Shown: positions 47,079-54,658 of the stretch, one piece after another
Layout: the number at the start of each line of letters is the position of its first letter
Numbering within the stretch: position 1 is the stretch's first letter
Origin: Sphingomonadales bacterium UBA2369
GTDB lineage: Bacteria; Pseudomonadota; Alphaproteobacteria; Sphingomonadales; Sphingomonadaceae
Assembly (NCBI GenBank): GCA_002344055.1
Contig: DDTH01000001.1
Location: 149,836 to 213,835, forward strand
Length of the DNA stretch: 64,000 nucleotides
Direction: 5' to 3'
The notes under the pieces: model-generated
Seen by the model: the letters and a program-made list of their open reading frames with translations, nothing else
What the model was told of the DNA's origin: nothing
Database searches by the model: none
Translations under genes and position numbers: made by a program

Positions 47079-48173
47079 ATGAATGAACTCCAGGTTTCCA
47101 GCGATACGTCCGCATTTGAAGTGCCTGCTGCCCTGGGCGCGAACGGCAAGCTGACCGACCATTGCGTCCGGCAAGCCCTGTCGATGATGGATACGCACGG
47201 CCTGGTTGTTCTGACCGGCCTCCTGTCGGACGAGGAAGCGGGTATCGGCCTGGAATTGATGCGCCAGACCATCGACGATCCGGATCGCAGCCGCTGCTCC
47301 TTCGCCAGCGAGACGGACAATGTTTATGTGCGTCGCGACTTCTGCTCGCTTCCCTCAACGCCGCCCGTGACGCGTTTCGCTGCCACTCTGTGCCAGCGTC
47401 TCGAGGGCGTTCTCTCGGAATATTGCGGCCGGTCCCGTCCGCTTCTCGAAGTCATCACCTTGACGAGCTATCGCGGTTCTTCGCATCAATATATCCACCG
47501 CGACCCCGCCGGCGTGATCAGCCTTCTCGCGGCCGTGGAAGATGTATCGGAACAGCAGGGTGGGACGGTGTTCGTCCCGGGAACGCACAATTACGGCGGT
47601 TCCTATAACCGCCATGGCGGCGCGGTCTCCGAATTGATGGAGCTGTTCCGGATCAGGTGCAATTACCGCATCCTCCGTCACAATCTGAAAAAGCTATGGG
47701 GCATGCGCAGGGACAAAGAGACGCCTCTGGCGCCTGGCGAATTTCGTGATCGGGTGTTTTCGCGCAAATGGGATCAGCACCAGCCGAATCTGCTGCGCTT
47801 CCTGTTGGGGAAGAATTCCCAATTCAGTCTTCGCATGCTTGGCCCGCGCACCTTGTGGAAGCTTCGTCGCCACCGTGAGACGCTCAGCAGCCTGTTTCAT
47901 CTGGTGCAAGCGGCGCCCAGGAAGGGGACGATCATCCTCTATCGGAGCGATATGCTCCATGCCGGACCCGACAACCGAGCGCCGCATCCTCGACGCTTCT
48001 TCGGTCTGAGCATCGCCCGGGACATCATCGAACCCAAATTCTGGCATGATGGCTATTCGCCACATCCCACACTGACGGCCCAGCCAATGTGTTTCGGCGA
48101 TCTTCTGGATGCTCCCCCACTCCCTGCACAAGCCAGGGTGCCAGATCGCCGCCTGCGCGCGTCCGCAGGTTGA
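47079..48173 (+). CDS. PhyH-like Fe(II)/2-oxoglutarate-dependent dioxygenase
   Basis: About 364 residues from ATG 47079. The frame opens at 46977, but that extension is not protein-like. The iron site is recognisable as H140-x-D142 in YIHRDPAG and a distal His near 294 in SDMLHAGPDNRAPHPRRFFGLSIAR, with the Arg that would bind 2-oxoglutarate. FVPGTHN after the first motif is typical of phytanoyl-CoA dioxygenase-like proteins. A charged insert of about 100 residues (RDKETPLAPGEFRD, then KLRRHRETLSSLF) lies between the two halves. The substrate is unknown; members modify lipids, antibiotics or secondary metabolites. Confidence 0.75.
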   Translation: MNELQVSSDTSAFEVPAALGANGKLTDHCVRQALSMMDTHGLVVLTGLLSDEEAGIGLELMRQTIDDPDRSRCSFASETDNVYVRRDFCSLPSTPPVTRFAATLCQRLEGVLSEYCGRSRPLLEVITLTSYRGSSHQYIHRDPAGVISLLAAVEDVSEQQGGTVFVPGTHNYGGSYNRHGGAVSELMELFRIRCNYRILRHNLKKLWGMRRDKETPLAPGEFRDRVFSRKWDQHQPNLLRFLLGKNSQFSLRMLGPRTLWKLRRHRETLSSLFHLVQAAPRKGTIILYRSDMLHAGPDNRAPHPRRFFGLSIARDIIEPKFWHDGYSPHPTLTAQPMCFGDLLDAPPLPAQARVPDRRLRASAG

Positions 48174-48268
48174 TTCCAGCGATCGCATCGGCCGCATGGC
48201 AGACTGGGAGGGGTGGCCACGGCCTTCGGTGCGCCGAACGCCGGCGATTTTCCGCCAGTCTTGAAAAT

Positions 48269-48355
48269 TGGTGCCCAGAAGAGGACTCGAACCTCCACGA
48301 CCTTGCGATCGCCAGCACCTGAAGCTGGTGCGTCTACCAATTCCGCCATCTGGGC
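48269..48355 (-). tRNA. tRNA-Leu(CAG)
   Basis: On the minus strand the sequence folds as a class II tRNA. Acceptor stem GCCCAGA/TCTGGGC is followed by discriminator A and an encoded CCA (48269-48271). D-arm: GCGGAATTGGTAGACGC. Anticodon stem CCAGC/GCTGG has loop TTCAGGT, giving anticodon CAG (48319-48321 on the plus strand). A long variable arm follows, then TTCGAGTCC in the T-arm. Reads CUG, the most used Leu codon in GC-rich genomes. 87 nt with CCA. No integrase or duplicated 3' end is nearby, so there is no sign of element insertion. Confidence 0.97.
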
Positions 48356-48480
48356 ACGGGGTAGGCGGCGCGAACTAGGGGGCGGTTCGGGGCTTGTCAA
48401 CGCCGCGCGCGCGCCGAACTTGCCTTCTTCCGCCCGAGCCGCTTAAGCGGCGGGCGATACCTTTTTCTCGGGATTGCGGC

Positions 48481-49431
48481 ATGGCGGACGGCGACAACCG
48501 GCTTATCACCATTTTCGGCGCGGGCGGCTTTATCGGCCGTTACGCCGTGCAGAATCTGCTGAAGGCGGGGGTGCGGGTGCGCGGGGCGGAGCGCGAGCCG
48601 AAGCGCAGCTGGTTCCTCAAGCCGCTCGGCTTTCCCGGCCAGGTGCAATTGGTCCGTGCCGACATCAGCGACCCGGTCAGCGTGGGGCGCGCCGTTGCCG
48701 GGGCGGATGTCGTGATCAATCTCGTCGGCATATTGAAGGGCAAGTTCCAAGCCGTGCATGTCGAGGGCGCCGCCAATGTCGCGCGGGCGGCGGCGGATGC
48801 GGGCTGCCGGGGACTGGTCCACATTTCGGCGATCGGGGCGGATGCCGAGAGCGAGAGCGACTATGGCCGGTCGAAAGGACAGGGCGAGGAAGCCGTGCGT
48901 GCGGCCTTCCCGGACGCGATCATCCTGCGCCCGTCCGTCGTGTTCGGTCCCGAAGATAATTTCATCAGCCGCTTCGCCGCGATGGCACGGCAATTGCCGG
49001 TGCTGCCGGTGATGGCGGCCGGGGCAAAGTTTCAGCCGGTCTATGTCGGCGACCTGGGCCGGGCGATCGCGGCCGCGGCGCTCGATCCCGGCGCCTATGC
49101 CGGTCGGACGTTCGAGCTGGGCGGGCCGCGCGTTTACACGATGGCGGAGCTGAATGCGGCGGTGCTGAAGCTGACCGGACGCGAGGAAAAGTCCATCGCG
49201 ACCATTCCGGACGCGATCGGGGGCCTGCTGGCAAAGCTGACTGGCTGGCTGCCCGGCGCGCCGATCACCGGCGATCAGTGGCGCATGCTGCAGGTGCCGA
49301 ACGTCGCGGGTGCGGATGCGAAGGGCTTCGACGCCTTCGGCATCCGCCCGCAGCCGCTGGAGGCCATCGCCGGCACCTGGCTGACGCCCTATCGCAAGGG
49401 CGGCCGGTTCGGCGTGAAATCGCCCTCCTGA
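48481..49431 (+). CDS. Complex I NDUFA9-like NAD(P)-binding protein
   Basis: 316 residues from ATG 48481. Atypical SDR: ITIFGAGGFIGRYAVQNLLKAG binds NAD(P), then VINLVGILKGKFQAVHVEGAANVARAA and LVHISAIGADAESESDYGRSKGQGEEAV with the Ser-Tyr-Lys arrangement. This group is close to the NDUFA9 accessory subunit of mitochondrial complex I, and the alphaproteobacterial members may assist quinone or complex I assembly, which is not proven. It precedes uppP by 49 bp on the same strand. Confidence 0.9.
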   Translation: MADGDNRLITIFGAGGFIGRYAVQNLLKAGVRVRGAEREPKRSWFLKPLGFPGQVQLVRADISDPVSVGRAVAGADVVINLVGILKGKFQAVHVEGAANVARAAADAGCRGLVHISAIGADAESESDYGRSKGQGEEAVRAAFPDAIILRPSVVFGPEDNFISRFAAMARQLPVLPVMAAGAKFQPVYVGDLGRAIAAAALDPGAYAGRTFELGGPRVYTMAELNAAVLKLTGREEKSIATIPDAIGGLLAKLTGWLPGAPITGDQWRMLQVPNVAGADAKGFDAFGIRPQPLEAIAGTWLTPYRKGGRFGVKSPS

Positions 49432-49480
49432 CCGCGCCGCCCGCCGACCTCCCTCCTGCCGACGGATCGACAACGCCCTC

Positions 49481-50293
49481 ATGGAAGCCATCATCACCGC
49501 CATTCTGCTCGGCATCGTCGAGGGGCTGACCGAGTTCATTCCGGTCTCGTCGACCGGCCACCTGATCCTCGCCTCCGAACTGATGGGCTATGACGCAGCG
49601 GCCTGGGCGCAGTTCAACGTGATCATCCAGCTGGGCGCGATCCTGGCGGTGATCGTGCTGTACTGGCGGACCTTCTGGGCGGTCGCGACAGGTCTGTTCA
49701 AGGCGGAGCCGACCTCCTTCTGCTTCGTCCGCAATCTGCTGATCGCCTTCCTGCCCTCGGCGGTGCTCGGCTTCCTGCTGATCGACCAGATCGAATTGCT
49801 GCTGGAGAACGCGCATGTCGTGGCGATCGCGCTGATTGTGGGCGGGATCGCCATCCTGATCATCGAGAAGGTGGTGAAGCCGCGCGCGGACATCCAGCCG
49901 GGCGTCGCGGCAATGCCGATGAAGACCGCGATGGGGATCGGCATCATCCAGTGCCTGTCGATGATCCCGGGCGTCAGCCGCTCCGGCGCGACGATCATGG
50001 GCGCGCTGACTTTGGGCGTGGAGCGGCGGACTGCGGCGGAGTTCAGTTTTTTCCTGGCCGTGCCCACGATGGTCGGCGCGACCGGCCTGTCGATCTTCAA
50101 GCATCGCGAGAGTCTGAGTTCGGGCGCGGTCGACTGGGGCCTGATCGGGATTGGCTTTGCGGTGTCGTTCATCGTCGCTCTGGTGGTGATCAAGGCGTTC
50201 ATCGGCATCGTCTCGCGCTTCGGCTTCGCGCCTTTCGCCTGGTACCGGATCATCGCCGGCGTCGCCGCGTTGGTGTGGCTGGGAACGCGCTGA
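49481..50293 (+). CDS. uppP: Undecaprenyl-diphosphatase
   Basis: 270 residues, eight helices. The BacA/UppP motifs are complete: EGLTEFIPVSSTGHL at residues 14-28 and PGVSRSGATIMGALTLG later, the latter carrying the Arg and Ser of the active site. It dephosphorylates undecaprenyl diphosphate so that the carrier lipid can be reused for peptidoglycan and other glycans. Same strand as the NDUFA9-like gene. Confidence 0.97.
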   Translation: MEAIITAILLGIVEGLTEFIPVSSTGHLILASELMGYDAAAWAQFNVIIQLGAILAVIVLYWRTFWAVATGLFKAEPTSFCFVRNLLIAFLPSAVLGFLLIDQIELLLENAHVVAIALIVGGIAILIIEKVVKPRADIQPGVAAMPMKTAMGIGIIQCLSMIPGVSRSGATIMGALTLGVERRTAAEFSFFLAVPTMVGATGLSIFKHRESLSSGAVDWGLIGIGFAVSFIVALVVIKAFIGIVSRFGFAPFAWYRIIAGVAALVWLGTR

Positions 50294-50407
50294 GCATAAG
50301 GCGACGAGACTCAACGGGCTTTTTCGGCTAGGGGCAACGCAAGCGACTGCGGAGCGCTTGTTGAGTTCAGCCAGCGACTCCGCGTGCGAGTAGCCGAGGA
50401 GTAAGCC

Positions 50408-50845
50408 ATGCGTAAGTTCATCATCGTCGGCGCGGCCCTGTTCGCCGCCGCCCCCGCTCTGGCTCAGCCGCCCGCTTATGACGACGATTATGAAGTCCGT
50501 GACGAGCGTCCGCTCGACGCGCGCGACGTTGGCCGGATCGCCAATGCGATGGAGCGCATGGTCGGCGCGATTCTGGATTTGCCGGTCGGCGGGATTGCGG
50601 CGGCGGTTGACCCGCTCGGCCGCGGCGGTGTGCGCCCCGGCGATACGATGCGCGATCTGGCCGAGCGCGACGACCCCTATGCCGAGCGGCGCATCCGGGC
50701 CGGCATTCGCGGCACGGCGCGCGGGGTCGGTGCGATGAGCGATTCGCTCGCACGGATGGCGCCGGTGCTGCGCCGTTCGATCGACGAGATGCGCCGCAGC
50801 TTCGAAGACGCGATCGACGAAGCGGAGTATGGTGACCCCTATTGA
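50408..50845 (+). CDS. Small exported protein of unknown function
   Basis: 145 residues with a Sec signal (FIIVGAALFAAAPALAQ). The mature protein is Arg/Asp-rich and mainly helical, with the stretch MERMVGAILDLPVGGIAAAVDPLGRG and a repeated Arg-Asp pattern (AERDDPYAERRIRAGIRGTARG). No domain is recognised. Similar small periplasmic proteins occur in many sphingomonads. The 114 bp before it carry an imperfect inverted repeat (GACTCAAC ... GTTGAGTT), which may end uppP transcription. Confidence 0.7.
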   Translation: MRKFIIVGAALFAAAPALAQPPAYDDDYEVRDERPLDARDVGRIANAMERMVGAILDLPVGGIAAAVDPLGRGGVRPGDTMRDLAERDDPYAERRIRAGIRGTARGVGAMSDSLARMAPVLRRSIDEMRRSFEDAIDEAEYGDPY

Positions 50846-50904
50846 GGGTCACGAGATTGTCACGGGGTGGACGCGCGGCGCGGCTGCGCTAAAGCCGCTA
50901 TGAC

Positions 50905-51579
50905 ATGTGGCGCCTGTTTCATTTTCCGCTTTGCCCCTTTTCCCGGAAGCTTCGCCTGTTCCTCACGGAAAAGGGCGTGCCGTTCGAGCTGGAGCGCGTG
51001 TCTCCCTGGGAACGGAATGACGAATTCCTGGAGTTGAACCCGGCCGGCCAAACGCCGGTGATCGTCGACAAGGCGCGCGGCACCAAGCTGATCGATAGCC
51101 GCGCGATCTGCGCCTATTTCGAGGAGACGGTGGACGGCCCGCCGATGATCCCGGGCACCGCGATCGACCGCGCCGAAATCCGCCGCCTGCTGGGCTGGCT
51201 CGACGAGAAACTCTATGCCGATCTGGTCGCGCCGATGATCGAGGAGAGGATGCGCAAGCGCCTCGTCAGCCGCGAGCCGCCGGACACGCGCGTCTACCGG
51301 GAGGCGATGAAGGCCGGCAACGCCCATCTCGACTATCTCGACTATCTGGTGGATTCGCGCCGCTGGCTGGGCGGGCCGGTGCTGAGCCTGGTCGATCTGG
51401 CCGCCGCCGCGCATCTATCGGTGGTCGATTATCTCGGCGGCCTGGATTTCCGCGGGCATAAGGAAACGAAGACCTGGTATGCGGTGATGAAGTCGCGCCC
51501 CAGCTTCCGGCCCCTGCTCGCCGAGCGGATGGAGGTGATCATGCCGCCGGCGCATTACGACAAGGTCGATTTCGACTGA
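50905..51579 (+). CDS. Glutathione S-transferase family protein
   Basis: 224 residues. The thioredoxin-like N-domain begins LFHFPLCPFSRKLRLFLTEKGVPFELE, with the redox-type CPFS motif, and contains NPAGQTPVIVD and the Ser of DSRAICAYFEE for glutathione binding. The helical C-domain ends ADRMEVIM-like (sequence: PLLAERMEVIMPPAHYDKVDF). A Cys in the active-site position suggests an omega/beta-like activity (thioltransferase) rather than classic conjugation. It is convergent with the TonB-like gene, only 4 bp between stops. Confidence 0.9.
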   Translation: MWRLFHFPLCPFSRKLRLFLTEKGVPFELERVSPWERNDEFLELNPAGQTPVIVDKARGTKLIDSRAICAYFEETVDGPPMIPGTAIDRAEIRRLLGWLDEKLYADLVAPMIEERMRKRLVSREPPDTRVYREAMKAGNAHLDYLDYLVDSRRWLGGPVLSLVDLAAAAHLSVVDYLGGLDFRGHKETKTWYAVMKSRPSFRPLLAERMEVIMPPAHYDKVDFD

Positions 51580-51583
51580 GAGT

Positions 51584-52420
51584 TCAGGCTTCCGGCGCGC
51601 CGGCTCGGTAGAGTTCCATTTCGACCCGGCCGCGCCGCGTCTGTCCGGCCGGATCGGGCTGAAACATTGGAACGCCCTGGCCTGCCTGCTGACAGAAAGA
51701 GGGCGTCCTCGCGCTGATCTGCCCGGACGAGGCGACGTCGTTGCAGGAGGCGATGGTGCCATCGGGCGCGACCGCGAACTCGCTGGCGATCATCGTGACG
51801 AGAATGCCGCGCACCGGCCGGCGTTCGACCGCAGGACTGCCCTCCGGGATCACGGTCGTGACGCTCATCGACGTGCCGTTTTCCTGCATCAACTCGGCGA
51901 TCGGCACTCGCGCGTGCGGTGGACATGGGCGTGCCACCACGAACTCAAAGGCCGGGCCCCGCGTTTCCACGGCGCAACGCATGCCCATGCTGTCCTGCGC
52001 CATGGCCATGCGAATCTCCCCCGGCGCGAAGACCGGCAGACGCTGGGTGACATCGGCCTCCGGAACATCGGGCCCCGGCAGCACCCAGCGAACGCTTTGC
52101 GAATATGTCGAAGCGACGGGCCGGCCCTGAGCATTGCGGCCTGGATCGAACCTGAAGCGCTGGTGTGCCAATTGGCAGGCGGTCGCGTCGAGCACGGTGC
52201 TGCCCGACGAGCGATCGACAGTGCAAGCGGTGACGCCGCCGTCAGGCGAGATGTTCAGGATGATCCGCACCGAACCCTGCTCGCGACCGCGGATCGCTGC
52301 GGAGGGATAGTCGCTGTTGCTGATCGAGCCGCTGCGCAGCCGTGGTGGCGTGCCTTCCCCGGACGCGGTTTCAGGGGGAGCGAGGGACGCGAATGACGCG
52401 GCAAGGAGCAAGCCGAGCAT
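51584..52420 (-). CDS. TonB C-terminal domain protein (energy transducer-like)
   Basis: 278 residues with an N-terminal signal-like segment (MLGLLLAASFASLAPP). The TonB C-terminal fold is recognisable in YPSAAIRGREQGSVRIILNISPDGGVTACTVDRSSGSTVLDATACQL, with a Cys pair, and FDPGRNAQGRPV. A second, weaker similar module may follow (IASEFAVAPDGTIASCNDVASSG). No long proline-rich spacer and no typical TonB membrane anchor are present. It may therefore be a periplasmic TonB-like protein rather than an ExbBD-coupled transducer. Confidence 0.75.
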   Translation of the reverse strand: MLGLLLAASFASLAPPETASGEGTPPRLRSGSISNSDYPSAAIRGREQGSVRIILNISPDGGVTACTVDRSSGSTVLDATACQLAHQRFRFDPGRNAQGRPVASTYSQSVRWVLPGPDVPEADVTQRLPVFAPGEIRMAMAQDSMGMRCAVETRGPAFEFVVARPCPPHARVPIAELMQENGTSMSVTTVIPEGSPAVERRPVRGILVTMIASEFAVAPDGTIASCNDVASSGQISARTPSFCQQAGQGVPMFQPDPAGQTRRGRVEMELYRAGAPEA

Positions 52421-52494
52421 CGATCGAGACTAGCAAAGGCACCAGGGCCGGCAATGGTCATTCGGCGCCGTTTCGGAGCGGTCGTGAAGCGGGA

Positions 52495-52914
52495 TCAATG
52501 CGCTGTCTTCGGCGTCTCCATGATCTCGGTCAGCACGCCGCCCATGTCCTTGGGGTGGATGAAGAAGATCGGGGTGCCGTGGGCGCCGATGCGGGGTTCG
52601 CCGAGGATGCGGGCGCCCTTGCCTTCGAACCAGGCCTTGGCGGCGTGGATGTCGGGCACCTCGTAGCAAAGGTGGTGCTGGCCACCGAGCGGGTTCTTTT
52701 CGAGGAATCTCACGATCGGCGAGTTCGGACCAAGCGGCTCGATCAACTCGATCTGGCTGTTCGGCGTGTCGACGAAGCAGACGCGCACCCCCTGCGCGGG
52801 CAGATCGAACGGCGCGCCGATCACTTCCGCGCCGAGCAGGTCGCGATAGGTGGCGATGCTGTCGTCGATCGAGGGGGTGGCGACCCCGACATGGTTCAGG
52901 CGGCCGAGCTTCAT
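52495..52914 (-). CDS. mce: Methylmalonyl-CoA epimerase
   Basis: 139 residues from ATG 52914 (MKLGRLNHVGVATPSID). VOC-fold epimerase with metal ligands His (LNHVGVA), His (GQHHLCYEVPD) and the C-terminal Glu in FFIHPKDMGGVLTEIMET. It interconverts (S)- and (R)-methylmalonyl-CoA, the step after propionyl-CoA carboxylase. pccB lies about 1.7 kb upstream on the same strand. The mutase and pccA genes are not in the window. Extra N-terminal residues in the longer frame come from antisense sequence. Confidence 0.93.
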   Translation of the reverse strand: MKLGRLNHVGVATPSIDDSIATYRDLLGAEVIGAPFDLPAQGVRVCFVDTPNSQIELIEPLGPNSPIVRFLEKNPLGGQHHLCYEVPDIHAAKAWFEGKGARILGEPRIGAHGTPIFFIHPKDMGGVLTEIMETPKTAH

Positions 52915-52927
52915 GCAATCGTCTCCA

Positions 52928-53938
52928 TCAGCCGGCGCATTCCGGCACGAGGCCCGTCTCCGCCTCGAAGCGGTTGTTCTGGAACAGGTACCGACGGGTG
53001 AATTCGCAGGTGCCGGTATAGACGATCTCCAGCGACCGGTCGCGCACGACGTTGCGGATTTCGCCCGCATATGACTGCGTTTCGCCTTCGCCGAGCGCGC
53101 CCGAATTGTCCGCGCCGAGGTCGAATTGGCTTAAGGAAGGACCTTCGGGGCGGAACTCCACAAGCAGGCCGGACGCCGTCGCATAGCCCTGTTCGTCGCG
53201 GCTGCCGGCCCGGTAGATGGCGGGATTCGAGGTGAAATTGTCGACCACCTGCCACCCCTCCGGCGCTTCGTCCCACTCCCATGAAGCGGCGGCGTGAGGG
53301 TAGCGGGCCGCGACTTCGAAGCCGGCGCCGGTATCGCGCAGATAGAAAGCGCTGACGGAACCCGAGGCGGCGTGGCGGGCATCGGGAATCGTACGCTCGG
53401 TCAGCAAAACGGGGCCGAAGCCGGTCCACAGCAGGCGCAGCGCGCGCTCGCTGCCGCCATGTTCGTCTTCGGCTCGCTCGACGGGGCTGGCCTGGCCGAA
53501 GACGGCGCGGAAGGCCGTGTCGAGTTGCTCCGCCTCCGGCCGGTCGCGCATGCTTGCGTCGCCCGGCGGGGCAGGGGAGGGCGTGGGGGTGCCGGCCTGT
53601 CCGGCGTTGGCGGCGGCGGCCGTGCTCTGCTGTCCTCGTCCCGCGAGCAGAAAATAGGCCGCGACCCCGATGGCGATGACCGCGAGCGGGGCGATCACCA
53701 GCCAGGGATTGAATCGGCGTGTCGAGGCTATGGGTGGCACCGCGGGCGGTGGTTCGACCGGTGGCGCCGCCGCCGCTAGGGGCTGGGAGGGCGGCTCGAG
53801 CCTGGCCTTCTCCTGCTCATATTCGGTCGCCGTCAGCGCGCCGCTGTCGCGCAGCGTTCGCAGCCGCTCGAGCTGCCTTTCCCGTTCGTCCACCCACGCC
53901 CCCCGGTCCTTACCCGAGCAGGAGCCTATCCGAGCCAT
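52928..53938 (-). CDS. SHOCT-domain membrane protein
   Basis: About 336 residues from ATG 53938. GTG 53893, starting directly at the domain, is equally possible. A SHOCT-like N-terminus (ERQLERLRTLRDSGALTATEYEQEKARLE) is followed by a Pro-rich linker, one membrane helix (LVIAPLAVIAIGVAAYFLLA), a second low-complexity stretch, and a 200-residue periplasmic domain (ALRLLWTGFGPVLLTER, SASWEWDE-like; actual AASWEWDEAPEGWQVVDNF, YTGTCEFTRRYLF). Function not recognised. It sits between mce and a small membrane protein on the same strand. Confidence 0.65.
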   Translation of the reverse strand: MARIGSCSGKDRGAWVDERERQLERLRTLRDSGALTATEYEQEKARLEPPSQPLAAAAPPVEPPPAVPPIASTRRFNPWLVIAPLAVIAIGVAAYFLLAGRGQQSTAAAANAGQAGTPTPSPAPPGDASMRDRPEAEQLDTAFRAVFGQASPVERAEDEHGGSERALRLLWTGFGPVLLTERTIPDARHAASGSVSAFYLRDTGAGFEVAARYPHAAASWEWDEAPEGWQVVDNFTSNPAIYRAGSRDEQGYATASGLLVEFRPEGPSLSQFDLGADNSGALGEGETQSYAGEIRNVVRDRSLEIVYTGTCEFTRRYLFQNNRFEAETGLVPECAG

Positions 53939-53967
53939 TTGGCGGAGTCGATTGGCGGGTGCCGATC

Positions 53968-54198
53968 CTAGCCGCCTGGGCCGAAATGGGGCACCGCGAT
54001 GATGAGGGCGACGGCGGAAATTGCGACGCAGCCGCCGATAATCGCCCAGAATTTCTGCGGGGTCTCGGCGCGCGTGACGTAGCTGTCGCGCTTCAGCTTG
54101 ATCTTGCCGGTGGCGATGTAGAGCAATGCCGTGAAGAGCAGGATGATGCCGAGCGCGACCAGGAAGGTCGACCACATGGGCGCAGTTTCCGAACGCAT
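53968..54198 (-). CDS. Small two-helix membrane protein
   Basis: About 76 residues from ATG 54198 (MRSETAPMWSTFLVALG). ATG 54177 would be the shorter choice. Two hydrophobic helices (TFLVALGIILLFTALLYIATG and FWAIIGGCVAISAVALIIAV) are joined by a basic loop (KIKLKRDSYVTRAETPQK). The longer frame to 54276 includes a SSITRIDCTH stretch that does not look conserved. No function recognised. Same strand as the SHOCT protein. Confidence 0.6.
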   Translation of the reverse strand: MRSETAPMWSTFLVALGIILLFTALLYIATGKIKLKRDSYVTRAETPQKFWAIIGGCVAISAVALIIAVPHFGPGG

Positions 54199-54324
54199 CG
54201 CGAGTGCCTCCGTTTTTTGGTGCGTGCAATCTATCCGGGTGATGGAAGAGAGTCGATCAGACGTCCCTTCCACCACCCGTCAGTCCGACATGATGAAGAC
54301 GGAATGCCCGGTGTTCAGTACTGG

Positions 54325-54648
54325 TCATGGCGCTCGCTGACCGGCGTTGGCGAACACCGCTTCGCCTCTGATCACCACCAGCATTGTCACAGGGAAAATG
54401 CGCCCATAGCTTTGCCAGTAGTAACCCCTGCTTTCTCCCGGTTCGTCCTGAAATATTCCCTCTTTGAACCCGGCTTCAAGAAACTCGTTTCGCAAGCCGT
54501 CAGGGTCAGCCAGCCGGTCCTCGGCAAAGCGCCTAAGTTCGTCCGCGGCTCGAGCGAAATTTCTAATACGAAGGATTTTCCCAAGTGAAGTCCCTGAGCC
54601 AGGGCGATTGCCTCGCACCCACCGAGATATGCGGGCAGAAAATCTCAC
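54325..54648 (-). CDS. Hypothetical protein downstream of pccB
   Basis: 107 residues from GTG 54648, 10 bp after the pccB stop. The N-terminus is Arg-rich and the middle is helical (NFARAADELRRFAEDRLADPDGLRNEFLEAGFKEG). The end (YGRIFPVTMLVVIRGEAVFANAG) contains one hydrophobic stretch. Codons are clearly more AT-rich than the flanking genes. No family recognised. It is either an orphan gene or, less likely, a spurious frame. The conserved-looking helix favours a real gene. Confidence 0.45.
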   Translation of the reverse strand: MRFSARISRWVRGNRPGSGTSLGKILRIRNFARAADELRRFAEDRLADPDGLRNEFLEAGFKEGIFQDEPGESRGYYWQSYGRIFPVTMLVVIRGEAVFANAGQRAP

Positions 54649-54658
54649 GCGATCATGC

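Noticed and set aside
48269..48355. tRNA-Leu as an integration site for a mobile element
   Set aside because: No integrase gene, no duplicated tRNA 3' end and no composition change on either side.
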